Shown: piece by piece, positions 1 to 9,859 of the stretch
How positions within the stretch are numbered: the stretch's first letter is position 1
Layout of the letters: each line of letters starts with the position of its first letter
Assembly: GCA_037954325.1 (NCBI GenBank)
Contig: JBBMNZ010000026.1
Span: forward strand, 6,823,501-6,887,500
DNA length: 64,000 nt
Reading direction: 5' to 3'
DNA from: Fistularia commersonii
Lineage: Eukaryota; Chordata; Actinopteri; Syngnathiformes; Fistulariidae
Notes under the pieces: model-generated
What the model was told of the DNA's origin: nothing
What the model saw: only the letters and a program-made list of their open reading frames with translations
The model's database searches: none
Position numbers and translations under genes: made by a program

Positions 1-101
1 TATCCTTAATCATCCGAACCTGCTGCACATCCTTTCCGACTCTATCCAAATTGCATGCATGTCATTAATATCTGCACAAAAGCTGTTGTGCATGAAGTTA
101 C

Positions 102-292
102 CTCCTCTGGTAGGACTCCTGGGAGCTCCACACAGCCTGTCTGTGACTGCGGACACTCTGCTCCATGAAGTACCGGGCGTGGAGCTCCCATTGCCGCCGA
201 GACCGGGCTTCCTGCTCCCGCTGCCGGGCCTGGTGGTCTGCCAACATCCGGGACCGGTCTGATACCCGGGCGGAAAGAGTCGGGAGCGCCAT
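102..292 (-). CDS. tchp: Trichoplein (TCHP), first coding exon, partial
   Basis: Trichoplein is a coiled-coil keratin-filament and centriole protein that activates Aurora A at centrioles and restrains ciliogenesis. The minus strand from the ATG at 292 reads MALPTLSAR, then ARQREQEARSRRQWELHARYF, then WSSQESYQR, colinear with the human N-terminus as I recall it (MALPTL, ARQREQEARLRQQWE, YFR, AEWSSKTSYQRS). The exon ends at 102 with the donor GTAACT on the minus strand, splitting a codon after two bases (AG|N, giving Ser or Arg; human has Ser). Only 63 codons are inside the window; the rest of the coiled-coil protein lies off the left edge. It is head to head with GLTP, as in human. The 5'UTR and transcription start were not located. 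Confidence 0.88.
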
Positions 293-1541
293 GGACCTGT
301 ATCGAAACTGACGTACATCACAGACGCTAATCTCCTAGATCCAAAATGGCGGCTCTTAATCAACAAATCAAGGGCTTGATTACAATCACCTGGTCAAAAC
401 ACAGGTCATTTGCGACGGTACTCAAAACTATCAGAAAATAAAGAAAAAATACATTGTCGCACATCGAATTTGTATTTTACTGTTACATTTACATTAACCC
501 CAGTTGCAGGAACCCGTGTATGTAATTTAATAAAAGGTTATTTTAGCCCACGGGTTGGTTTGCTACTTTCTAGTGATAATGTGTTCAGTAAACGCAAAAC
601 ACGGCGTCAAAAAAGTGAAAGAGTAATGCATTGAAGAAAAGAATTAGAGAAGAATTATTTACTTTGATTGACTTCCTTCGTGGGACGGCCGCTGAAATCA
701 GTTTGGTTTTAAAACACAACTCTTGGGTCTCCCTTGGCGACCACAGCTTGTAGTTCTACTTCCTAATTACTCCCGAACTACGGGAAGAGGCGAAGGACAA
801 ATTTAAGAAAAAGGCGATTCGTTTAATTCATCCCTCTGTCCTCCCAAATTGCATGTAATTCCAGTGTGTTTACGCAACGAAATTACTGGAAATGAATAAT
901 ATCGGGTCAAATGAAAACACTACGTGAACACAAAGATCCAATCACGCAATTATGCAAAAAATATCTACATCAGTTTAAAGATTGAAAATCACATCATCCA
1001 CAATGCCTGATTACCAAAACCTTTTCAGCCTGCAGATACTCCAAAAGTACTATCTTGAATTTACAACTACCTGTTATGAGGGGGAAAAAATTGGTGTGGG
1101 CACATTTGAGCAAAGATTTTTGACACTGCGTACAGTCGTACATTTCCAAAAATATAATTACAAGTACTGCGTTGTCGATTTTTCCATCGTCGGATGTTTA
1201 CACACGAGGTGTGATTAAGGTTAAGCAATTCTGTGATATTGCTCAAAACCCCTTAATTGGCAGTAAAGCAGCAGAAGAAGAGCAACGTGAGTCGGTGGAT
1301 TTAAAATTCATCTGATGCTCCTGTATTTTTCCTGCTTGTTGTCTCTTTACATGACTTCTACCTAATGACCCAGAGAGAACTAGAGAGAGGGAGGGAGGGA
1401 CGGAAAGAGAGAGAGAGCGAGAGAATGTGTGTGTTAGGGCTTGGCGTGGGCATGCAGGTGTAGTGTCACTGCGGTTGACCTGGGAGGTTGACAGCTTGTT
1501 GATCTTCTCTCTGAGGTAAGTGTGTGACGGACCTGGATGCG
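293..1541. other. TCHP/GLTP divergent intergenic region with both 5' ends
   Basis: About 1.25 kb separates the two start codons, so both promoters and 5'UTRs should lie here. Most of it (400-1300) is AT-rich with no convincing coding potential. A purine-rich tract of GAGAG and GGAGGGAGG type at about 1375-1428 leads into a GT-rich stretch just before GLTP and may be GLTP 5'UTR or core promoter. No clear TATA box or CpG island is visible. Confidence 0.5.
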
Positions 1542-1663
1542 ATGTCTCTTCTCATGGAGCACCAGTTCAGACAGCTGCCGGCTGACAAGCAGGTGGAGAC
1601 AAGACCTTTTCTGGAGGCGGTGTCATATCTTCCATCATTCTTTGGTGAGTGGGGTTTCTGATG

Positions 1664-1719
<56 letters not shown>

Positions 1720-4700
1720 CAATAATAATAATAATAATAATTTTGGGTTATTTTGACATTTTAGTGCATAGACTTTTTTTTTAGTTTCTCTGATAGTTTA
1801 TTGTCTCTGGGGGAAAGTTCTTCTCCACAGTACTGGACATAGAGCAAACAATACACTTAACATAGATCACTGCACAACAATGGCGGAGAGGGTCAGCGTA
1901 TAATGAGGAAAAAAACAGCTTTAGAGTGTAGCAGAGACAAAACAGGGAGTAACATGATAGCTCCAGGCACCTGCAGTATCTTCATAGTTCCTCTGGATCT
2001 GAGTGACAGTGCGAAGTCATCATATGTTGGCACGGATGTGGAGTTTTGCAAAGTAATCAGCTAAACAATGATGTTCATGATACTTACCGTGACAGTACAC
2101 ACTTGACTGGTATGACGGTCTAATGGAATGTATGAGTGACAATAGCTTAAAATTGTGATTTCATAAGTTTAATCATTTGACTTCCGTTGTGTTAAATGAG
2201 CAACTACCTGACTTTATGCCCCTGCTGGTTTTTCTACATCAGTGATATGTGTGACCTCTTCAAAAAAAAGCAAGAAAAAAAACTTGTAATGTAGAGAAAT
2301 CTGTCAAAACACTTACTGAAACAATCTCGCTTTTTTCAAAACCGAGCTTTTGAGGTTCATATTTCTCATCGCCAGTTGTCCACAATCCTTTTTCATGCAT
2401 AATTTAATTACTGCCCTGGATTTTTAGTCATGAAAATTGATTAGTATGGTGTTGAGTTGCCCCTGCCCATTCACGGGCATCACGATGCACCCGGGCATCT
2501 TTGTGCTGCTTCATTCTGTATTCATTAGCCAAAGCTGCTCTATGGAAATTGCCATGTGAAACCCCTGAGAGGAAGCCTGATGTCAATATTAACCTCTTTT
2601 CTCTTTGTCACTTCTGTTCTTTTCTGAACTAGAAACATTTTTGGCTGTAACATAATGTTCCTTAAAGCTATTAAAGTATCATATCACCATTGGTGGTCCA
2701 CAGTGATGTTCAGGACTGTTTATATTTTGTATATTTTGTGCGTGCACGCGTACACACACACACACACACGCAAGGGAGCTTCCAAGCATTACTTAACCTG
2801 GGGGAAATACATCATATTTATCTCTTGTGTGGGTGGGTAGCACAGAACTTTCATCCCAACATTGAAATGAACAGAAGTACCACTAGAATAAATCTAAGTC
2901 TGTTAAAAAAAATAAAATAAAATAACAACATTAGTTAAAAAAAAAGTTATTAAAATTAAAATGAATTTAAAAAAAATCTGAATTTTGTAAATAATTAATT
3001 ACCCTCACTACCTGCTTCAGGGATTCATCACAGTTGTCAGGGTATTTAGCTGAAGCCGTAACATTTTCTACTGAATTATTGCATTCATTATTGGAGAACC
3101 TTTATTTGATAATTACTGATGGCTGAACAAGGTTTCCTTAGGGATCCACAGGGTGACCAGAGGCTCCTGGAAGTCCCTGGTATCGTCTGCATCAATGGTC
3201 GTGCCATGACTCCTTGTGGTCACTTGCCAGCACTACATCATATCAAATCAACAGCTTTGTCATATTTAATGTCCAAGTTTGACACACTGTGAGGAAATAC
3301 ACAAAGTAAAACAAGGTAGCTTCTCCCCTTCAGGATGAAATCTTTTTACGGTAAAAGTGAATTGTGACTTACAGCCTGTGGTGTCACTCTTCCCGAACCA
3401 AGGTGTGTGACAACGAAATCCGTCTTCAGACAAGGTGTTTATTTTGTTTACCTACATCACTGACATGGCATTTTAACTTGAGCCTTGTCTTCACTTTCTA
3501 CAATGAATGTGATATTGAAATTTGGTCCTGTGAAGATAAAAAAGACAAAGCGATGGGCATCCGAAACTTCTGAAAACAGATCTGTTGACCTCGGCCTGGC
3601 GGCGATGCATCATGACTGAGTGAACTTTGTCGGAGAGTTAACAGGCTGTGGTCAGAAAAGTGTCCGCTAAGTGCCAGGTGTTTAAGTCATAGTGTTATGC
3701 ACTGGTAATCAACACGCGGTTTTAATTCAAGGTCAGTCTGTTTCTTGGGTTTGATGAGATCTACCACAACATGCCACATCTTCTTTCTTTCATTTTTTCC
3801 CCCCCACATAACCTTTCATTTTTTTTCCAAATTATTATTTTGTCTGACTCATGTAAAACCACAGCCACCAAAAACCCACTTTAAACTGCTCATATCAATC
3901 TGTCGCTAATCTGAACAAGCAGGGCCATGATTTAAATCAACAAGGAAATTGTATTTGTCTGTGTTTCAAGCACACAACGTAGCATATTAGGTCTGGTTGT
4001 ATTTGAAAGAAGCCGTGCATTTCCAAAAATGATCCAGATGTGTTTAAAACAGTTAAAACAGCACTGGATTTTTTTTTTCTTAGCATTTTGTCATGTAGAG
4101 TCTCTTTGACCAGATATGAATTCATTACTTTCAATTAAATGCTATAGTCGTCATTAAAACAGTTTGATTGTATAACGGTATATGACGTGCATGTGTAATA
4201 TTAGACGCATCTGTGTATTATTAGATGCATATGTGTAATTTGCATGTGTTGTTTTAGCGGTGTTTGCTTGTAGGCGCTGCCCTTAAAGGAGGCTGATGCC
4301 ACATGTTAATGTATTTGAATGACATGAATCAAGACTTTGAAATTATCTCCAGATTGATATCTCTACATAATGATTGAGATTCAGATAATATCATTAAATC
4401 TTTATGACTTTTATATTTTTCCTGCAAATAGAAAATGGTTTGAGAAGGTATGAGAATCGTGGGTGGATGTGAACTTTCTGTCGTCTGATGTGCTTGTTTC
4501 TCCTCAGACTGCCTCGGCTCCACCATCTTTGCGCCGATTAAAGCCGACATATCGGGGAACATCATGGTAAACACGTCCGTTCGGTCATGGGACACAAAAG
4601 TAATCAACCAGAGTGTACTTTGATATGATAATACATGAAGATGTATGATGTGAAATGTTTAGAAAATCAAGGCCGTTTATGATACCAACCCAGGACGCTT

Positions 4701-5857
4701 TAAGACACTTCAGCAAATTTTGGAGGCGGAGAAGGAAATGTACGGCACGGAGTGGCCCAAAGTCGGAGCAACTTTGTCTCTCATGTGGTTAAAAAGGTTT
4801 GGGATTTTTTTATTTTTATTTTGCTTGACTGATAAGTGTGACTGACTTTCTGAATCTGGTGGACCCTGGTGTCGCTCGGCTTTACCCCCAGAGCTCTGCG
4901 ATTCATCCAAGTGTTCCTGCAAAGCCTGGTGAACGGTGAGAGGGACGAAAACAACCCCAACCTCATTCGAGTCAACGTCACCAAAGCGTACGAAGTTGCG
5001 CTGAAGAAGTACCACGGCTGGCTGGTTCAGCAGCTCTTCAGGGTGAGTTCTGTCTTTATCGCCTCAGAAGTCCAAGCCTCGCAGACAATTTGTCCTCTAT
5101 GCTATTAGCAGAGATGTGTGGCGAGGTTCGTGGCTGGCGAGGCACTGACTTCATCACAATCGTCTTAATCACACCTACCATGAGGCAGGAGATCTGCGTG
5201 CCTCACCTAGTGGCTCAGCTGTTTTATGATCTGATCGCACAGCGCAAGAAACTAATAACACGCGTACTGTTGTTGACAAAAAAAACACTGTACATCGGAA
5301 ATGTAGTTCATATATCGCAAAAGTGATTAAACATTTTTATAGTGACATACAGAGAGACAGCAATACGATCTTTGCGCAGAGCATGCCAGCAGTCAGCCGT
5401 CACTGCACAATCTACGTTGAGGCTCAGCAATCCGGGTCCTCATTGCATGTCTCTTCTCAGTATTTGAACAGTAAATGTGAAAATCAAGCGATTTTGAATC
5501 AAAAACAATCTAACACTGGTGAAAATACTTTTAATATATTTCACCATTTAATTATTTTTTTCATTTTAGATTTCATTCTTTCCAAGATTGGCAAGTGAGG
5601 CACGGCCTCTCCTGCCTCCCCTGAACGTCAGTGGCTATTAGCATGTGTTTGTCGTTTTTTGTTTTGTTTTTCAGGCAGCTTTATTTGCGGCACCGTATAA
5701 GTCAGAGTTTCTGAAGGCCCTCTCTAAAGGCCAGGACGTCAAGGAAGAGGAATGCTTGGAGAAAGTAAAAAAATTCCTCGTCAATTTCTCGGCCACCGTC
5801 GACGTGATTTACGAGATATATAACAAGATGAATGCCGACCTCGACTACAAAGTGTGA
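1542..5857 (+). CDS. gltp: Glycolipid transfer protein (GLTP), complete, five exons
   Basis: GLTP is a soluble cytosolic protein that moves glycosphingolipids between membranes, using an all-alpha two-layer GLTP fold. Coding exons are 1542-1644, 4508-4566, 4663-4796, 4892-5042 and 5675-5857. All junctions are GT-AG and phases join to a 209-residue protein, the same length as human. The start MSLLMEHQFRQLPADKQ matches the family N-terminus. The sugar-headgroup residues fall at the expected positions: Asp48, Asn52, Lys55, Trp96 and His140. The end ELxYKV of human appears as DLDYKV. Exon 3 has a weak donor (GTTTGG). Intron 1 is 2.9 kb and holds an AAT microsatellite. Intron 4 holds an inserted 540-bp repeat ending about 31 bp before the last acceptor. 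TRPV4 follows on the same strand. Confidence 0.97.
1665..1740. repeat. (AAT)n microsatellite in GLTP intron 1
   Basis: A run of about 25 trinucleotide units starts some 20 bp after the exon 1 donor and is interrupted once by CAACAA near its middle. The rest of intron 1 (1741-4507) is AT-rich with a short CA run at 2752-2769 and nothing else recognisable. Confidence 0.95.
5101..5643 (-). mobile_element. Unclassified interspersed repeat, copy A, in GLTP intron 4
   Basis: The reverse complement of this block aligns over most of its length with 11020-11645 in TRPV4. Shared anchors include AGGGGAGGCAGGAGAGGC, GTGCCTCACTTGCC, TTTTCACATTTACTG, GCTGAGCCTCAAC, TTTTTTGTCAACAACAG and AGTTTCTTG. The 10-bp word GCTATTAGCA stands directly at both ends (5101-5110 and 5634-5643), consistent with a target-site duplication. 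I see no long open frame, so it is probably a non-autonomous DNA element. Only weak terminal inverted similarity, around GAGGCA/TGCCTC, is visible. Confidence 0.75.
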
Positions 5858-5870
5858 TTGACGGACAGCT

Positions 5871-6003
5871 CTTCTCTTCTCTTCTCTTCTCTTCTCTTCT
5901 CTTCTCTTCTCTTCTCTTCTCTTCTCTTCTCTTCTCTTCTCTTCTCTTCTCTTCTCTTCTCTTCTCTTCTCTTCTCTTCTCTTCTCTTCTCTTCTCTTCT
6001 CTT
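5871..6003 (+). repeat. (CTTCT)26 pentanucleotide microsatellite in GLTP 3'UTR
   Basis: Twenty-six perfect CTTCT units begin 14 bases after the GLTP stop codon, followed by a partial unit. The tract is pure pyrimidine on the mRNA sense strand and fills about half of the predicted 3'UTR. Confidence 0.97.
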
Positions 6004-6086
6004 GTATTAGATTTTGTTTCCCATTCTTCGATTGTCGGGAGCTTAGTTGGATCATTGCAGGAGAGTATTTCTAACATCCTTAGTAA

Positions 6087-6092
6087 AATAAA
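6087..6092 (+). terminator. gltp: GLTP polyadenylation signal AATAAA
   Basis: This is the first AATAAA after the GLTP stop and gives a 3'UTR of roughly 250 bases. A GT/T-rich stretch follows within about 30 bases. Confidence 0.7.
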
Positions 6093-6109
6093 TCCCATAT
6101 TTGTCTAAC

Positions 6110-7540
6110 GCTGTCATTTTGACAAGTTTCGGAAAGCAGACGCATATCCAGGTACTTTGCTCATGATAATTTCATTGCTTTGATCAGTCGTTTTTCAGAT
6201 TTATCTTTTTAAAAGAAAATTCATTCATTCATTGCACATCCGTATGCACAATATAGTCTATTCTGGAACACCATTGTGGCACCCAGAGTGCAAGCAAATA
6301 TAATGACTGACTGAATGAATGAATGAATGAATATATGAATGAATATTGTTTTTGCAACACTATCAACTGTCCAGTAGAAAGGTGCAATTTGTGTGTCTTT
6401 TCTGATGCTGTCAATAAAAATAAACACCACCAGCCCTGGACAGAATAAGAAACAATATAATAGTTGTAGCATTTTTGTGAAGGATTTTATGATTTTGTTA
6501 TGAATGTCTGAGGGTTGCTGTAAATTGTTGTGTTCAGTAACTCGATTTGATGTGGAGTGGATTTTTAACAGGAGTTTATCCAATATATTTACTTATTTGA
6601 TTTCTGGATGAAGTTTGTATTTTGTTATATTCTTAAAATAAGTTTTTATTTAAAATGAGCACCACTTGGTGCCTTGCAGTGGAAGTACGGAGTCTTTAAG
6701 TGATCATGTGAGCCTTGGGTTTTTCCCTTTTGTTGTTGTTTTTTTTTAATTACGTCATACTCAAGTTTTAGTTGACACAGTTTCCATCCCTTCAAAAAAT
6801 ATACAATTTAGGGTTTCTGTGCTTCTATGCAGGTGTTGCATATCTTTTATTTTTCTAAACACATTCCTCTATCCACACTCCTCTCAGGATTTTGCACAAA
6901 GCTGAACGCCTTGGAATTTGATTGAATATAAACACTTTGCAGTACAAGTTGTCGTCCGTGTCTTTGTTTGAATCCGGCAGAAAATCCGATGATATCAGCC
7001 CACCCTGAAGTTGAGGAAGACCAACAGGCTCTCCCTCCTGCCAAAAAGAAAGCTGTAGGAGAAGATAATCGTCTTTGGTTTGATTAACCTGACAACAATC
7101 TGTCTGACTGAGCCATGTTAAAGAGAGATACGCTGAGAAAAGGCGCAGCGTTTTGAAATATTCTCGCCTCTGAAAAGTCAGCTCCGTTTGTACAAGTTCA
7201 GTTAAAACACATGCAATACGCAAACTACATCCACGGCTGAAATGGGAAAATACAGTCCAGAGGACAAAGATCATTGTGATGACACAAACAGGAAACAGAC
7301 CATAATGCGTGGTATGATAAGTTGTTCAGATGGCTTCAATTATCAAACAGTGGGAATGTAACCACACAGTCGCACACAAATAAATTTAAGGTAAAAAAAA
7401 CTGATACATTTTACTGATACCGATTTATAACAAAAGGTATAACCCGACAAACCATCCTTCGGCCTTTAACCTTTGTTTTCTGGAAACAAATAAGATGAAG
7501 GTTCACCTTTTTACACAGTAGGTTTGTTTCAAGGGTGATT
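6110..7540. other. GLTP-TRPV4 intergenic region
   Basis: AT-rich sequence without a supportable gene. It contains a short GAATGAAT-type imperfect repeat near 6310-6345 and its mirrored form ATTCATTCATT near 6220. Other open frames here are short and show no family resemblance. Confidence 0.5.
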
Positions 7541-7543
7541 TTG

Positions 7544-7558
7544 GCGCCCCCTTGTGGC
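7544..7558 (-). promoter_or_regulatory. CTCF-like binding site upstream of TRPV4
   Basis: GCGCCCCCTTGTGGC matches the reverse complement of the vertebrate CTCF core (GCGCCCCCTGGTGGC) at 14 of 15 positions. It lies about 150 bp before a strong splice donor that may end the TRPV4 leader exon. Occupancy is inferred only. Confidence 0.45.
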
Positions 7559-7559
7559 G

Positions 7560-7712
7560 ACCGGTAGTACTGCATGCGGAGTTTCCGCTGGTCTCTTCCC
7601 GTTCGTGCCTCCTCCGCTCCAGAGACCCACCCGAACCCACTCTTGTTCTTACGGACTTTCAGTTGCAGCTCCGCGAAAAAGCCAAGAAAAAACACCAGCT
7701 GACTGGAACAAG
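7560..7712 (+). other. trpv4: Candidate non-coding first exon of TRPV4
   Basis: A locally GC-richer block ends in AACAAG|GTAAGA at 7712/7713, a near-perfect donor on the TRPV4 strand. There is no in-frame coding match, so it would be leader sequence. The left limit is only approximate. The placement fits a gene whose first coding exon has no ATG of its own. Confidence 0.35.
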
Positions 7713-8387
7713 GTAAGAAATACCTGGTGACCTTTCTGTCATCCAAACCTGGTGAACTAAACTAGATTATCTGACTTGATTCACATTTGAGGACTAAATC
7801 TGCTAAAGTTTTAAAGTTTTGAAAGTTTGACTCAAACACTTTTACTTGATATTGTTCACGTATTAAGACATCCAACTTTATTTCTACTGTTTTCTATACA
7901 TTTTGTCGATATCTTCATCCACCCAGTTTTAAGACTTTACTCTGGTATAGTGTAACTTCAAGGGCGGATCTAGAATTCCTGCCACTTATTTGTCCGAAGG
8001 CAAAGTTTTGACCTCCTGTCCTGTTTATGTCATATCAGCAGTAGCAGAGCAGGAAGTCTCACGTCTCTTGAGGGGGAGTGGGGGGGGGGGGGCATGAAGT
8101 TAAACACATGCTCTCTGGATGTTCATCGTCAGGGTTAAAATGTAAGATATCAACTTGATATGTCCCCCGCCGGCATGATCTACCAGATATTTGCGCACCT
8201 TTTTGTCAAATCACTCCTAAAAAATAATTCATCAAGGGCATCCTCTCTTTGTCCTTCTTTTTTAAATTTTTTCTTTTACCGTCAAATGCTAGTTGAAGCG
8301 AAAAGGCATGATAATCCCGCGTCGGAGCCGGGTGTGAGTCATGCCCCCCCTCAGCCCAACTCTTCTGTTTGTGTTGCTCCTTTACAG

Positions 8388-8467
8388 CCCCTGGAGAAGT
8401 TTTCATTGAACAAACTAAAGGAAAGATGGCTACGGGTTCCGACTTCCCCCCCGGCATTCAGATGTGT
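8388..8467 (+). other. trpv4: Candidate TRPV4 start exon with ATG at 8426
   Basis: A pyrimidine-rich acceptor (GTTGCTCCTTTACAG) ends at 8387. An ATG with good context (AAAGATGG) follows at 8426, opening MATGSDFPPGIQ. Donor-like sites GTTAGT at 8468 and GTGAGA at 8480 both end in phase 0, which is what the exon beginning at 9122 needs. No homology to known N-termini could be confirmed, so this remains a model built from splice signals and phase. Confidence 0.4.
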
Positions 8468-9121
8468 GTTAGTGTGTCTGTGAGAAATGCAATTTGAGGT
8501 GAATCTGGAAGGCGTGTGTTAAACAGACGGGCGCCGTGTTCCCGCTCCCGAGACCTCCGATGAATGACTTGTTGGTTTTGGCTTCGGCTCTTTGTGATGT
8601 TTTCCCGCATCGCGGCCTTTCGGTGTCACCGAGGTCCTCCGGTCTTTTGTGTGTCTGCTTGCGGCGCGGGAGTAATTTGTTTTCTCTTGTCTTCAGGCTG
8701 CCCACATGCTCCACCTCCACTTTCTGCTGCGGAGGAATTTAGCACACAACTGTGATAAAAGGGATGAATGAGGTAGGAGCTGAATGCCGCATGTGTTGTA
8801 TAGAGCGATCTTGAAAAATTATATTGAATTGCGAAACCTACATATTTCAAGGGATCGACTACCTTCAAGGTCGCTACGGATGTGATCGAAAAAAAATGTA
8901 AAAATCTCAGCGAAATCATTTTCCGGTTGAAAGCCATGTGAACGCATCATTTGATGAAATTGAAGTGGTGTTAAAAAATATATAATGTTTATTTGTGCCT
9001 AGCCATGTATTGTCTTTCTTTTTGAAGCCGAGCCAAATCAGGACATTTCTACTGTCGTTCGATCGCGTCCGCCTGACGACCCGAACTGATCCGATAAACC
9101 TTAACCCTGTATCCCTTCCAG

Positions 9122-9823
9122 GGCCGTTCTGCTTCAACTCTCCTGAGAAGGTGCCATCTTGCCTTGTCCAAGGCCGACACCCTCAGCTCCCTCTCCGGCA
9201 GGGCCTCTCCCTCCGTGGACGCGGGCGAAGGCGTCGACAATGACGGTGCCTTCCCCTTATCCGAATTCTCGGAGCTGCTCGAGAGCGCGGAGGGCTCCCC
9301 GTCGGCCCAGGACCCCAATCAGGAGACGGTCCAGCCGGGCCAGCCTGCGGACGGCAGGCAAAACCTGCGGATGAAGTTCCAGGGTGCTTTCAAGAAGGGC
9401 ATCTCCAACCCGATGGACCTTCTGGAATCCACCATGTACGAGTCCAGCGTTGTCTCGGGTCCAAAGAAAGCACCCATGGACTCGCTCTTTGATTACGGCA
9501 CCTACAGAAACCCCGATAACCAAAAACGTCGGAGGAAGAAGCTCCTGCGAGGGTGAGGAAGGCCTTTTACTTCTCCGCCACGCGCCAACATCATAAACGA
9601 TCACTGTGTGTGTGTGTGTGTGTGCGCGTGTGTGTTACAAAAACCACTGTATGTGCTCCTTCTACCTTCTTACTTTAAGTTTACTTTTCCAGTTTACCAT
9701 TGGTGGTGCCAGACTGGGTGTCTTTTTAAGGGACAAAAAGGAGGTTTTTTGGAAAAATATTGTCATAAAAAAAAAAAAACTCCAATAACCACCGCTGTAG
9801 ACATAGGTGTGCTCCAGGAAGTT

Positions 9824-9859
<36 letters not shown>

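Noticed and set aside
1514..1520. Donor-like GAGGTAAGT just before the GLTP ATG
   Set aside because: The coding exon continues directly through it to a conserved N-terminus. It may be a cryptic or alternative leader donor, but nothing shows use.
5702..6098. Minus-strand open frames with EEKRR repeats
   Set aside because: They are the reverse translation of the CTTCT repeat in the GLTP 3'UTR.
9164..9556. Open frame beginning with TTG read as Met, as a TRPV4 start
   Set aside because: The first codon is TTG, not ATG. The frame is part of an internal exon with an acceptor at 9121, so this is not a translation start.
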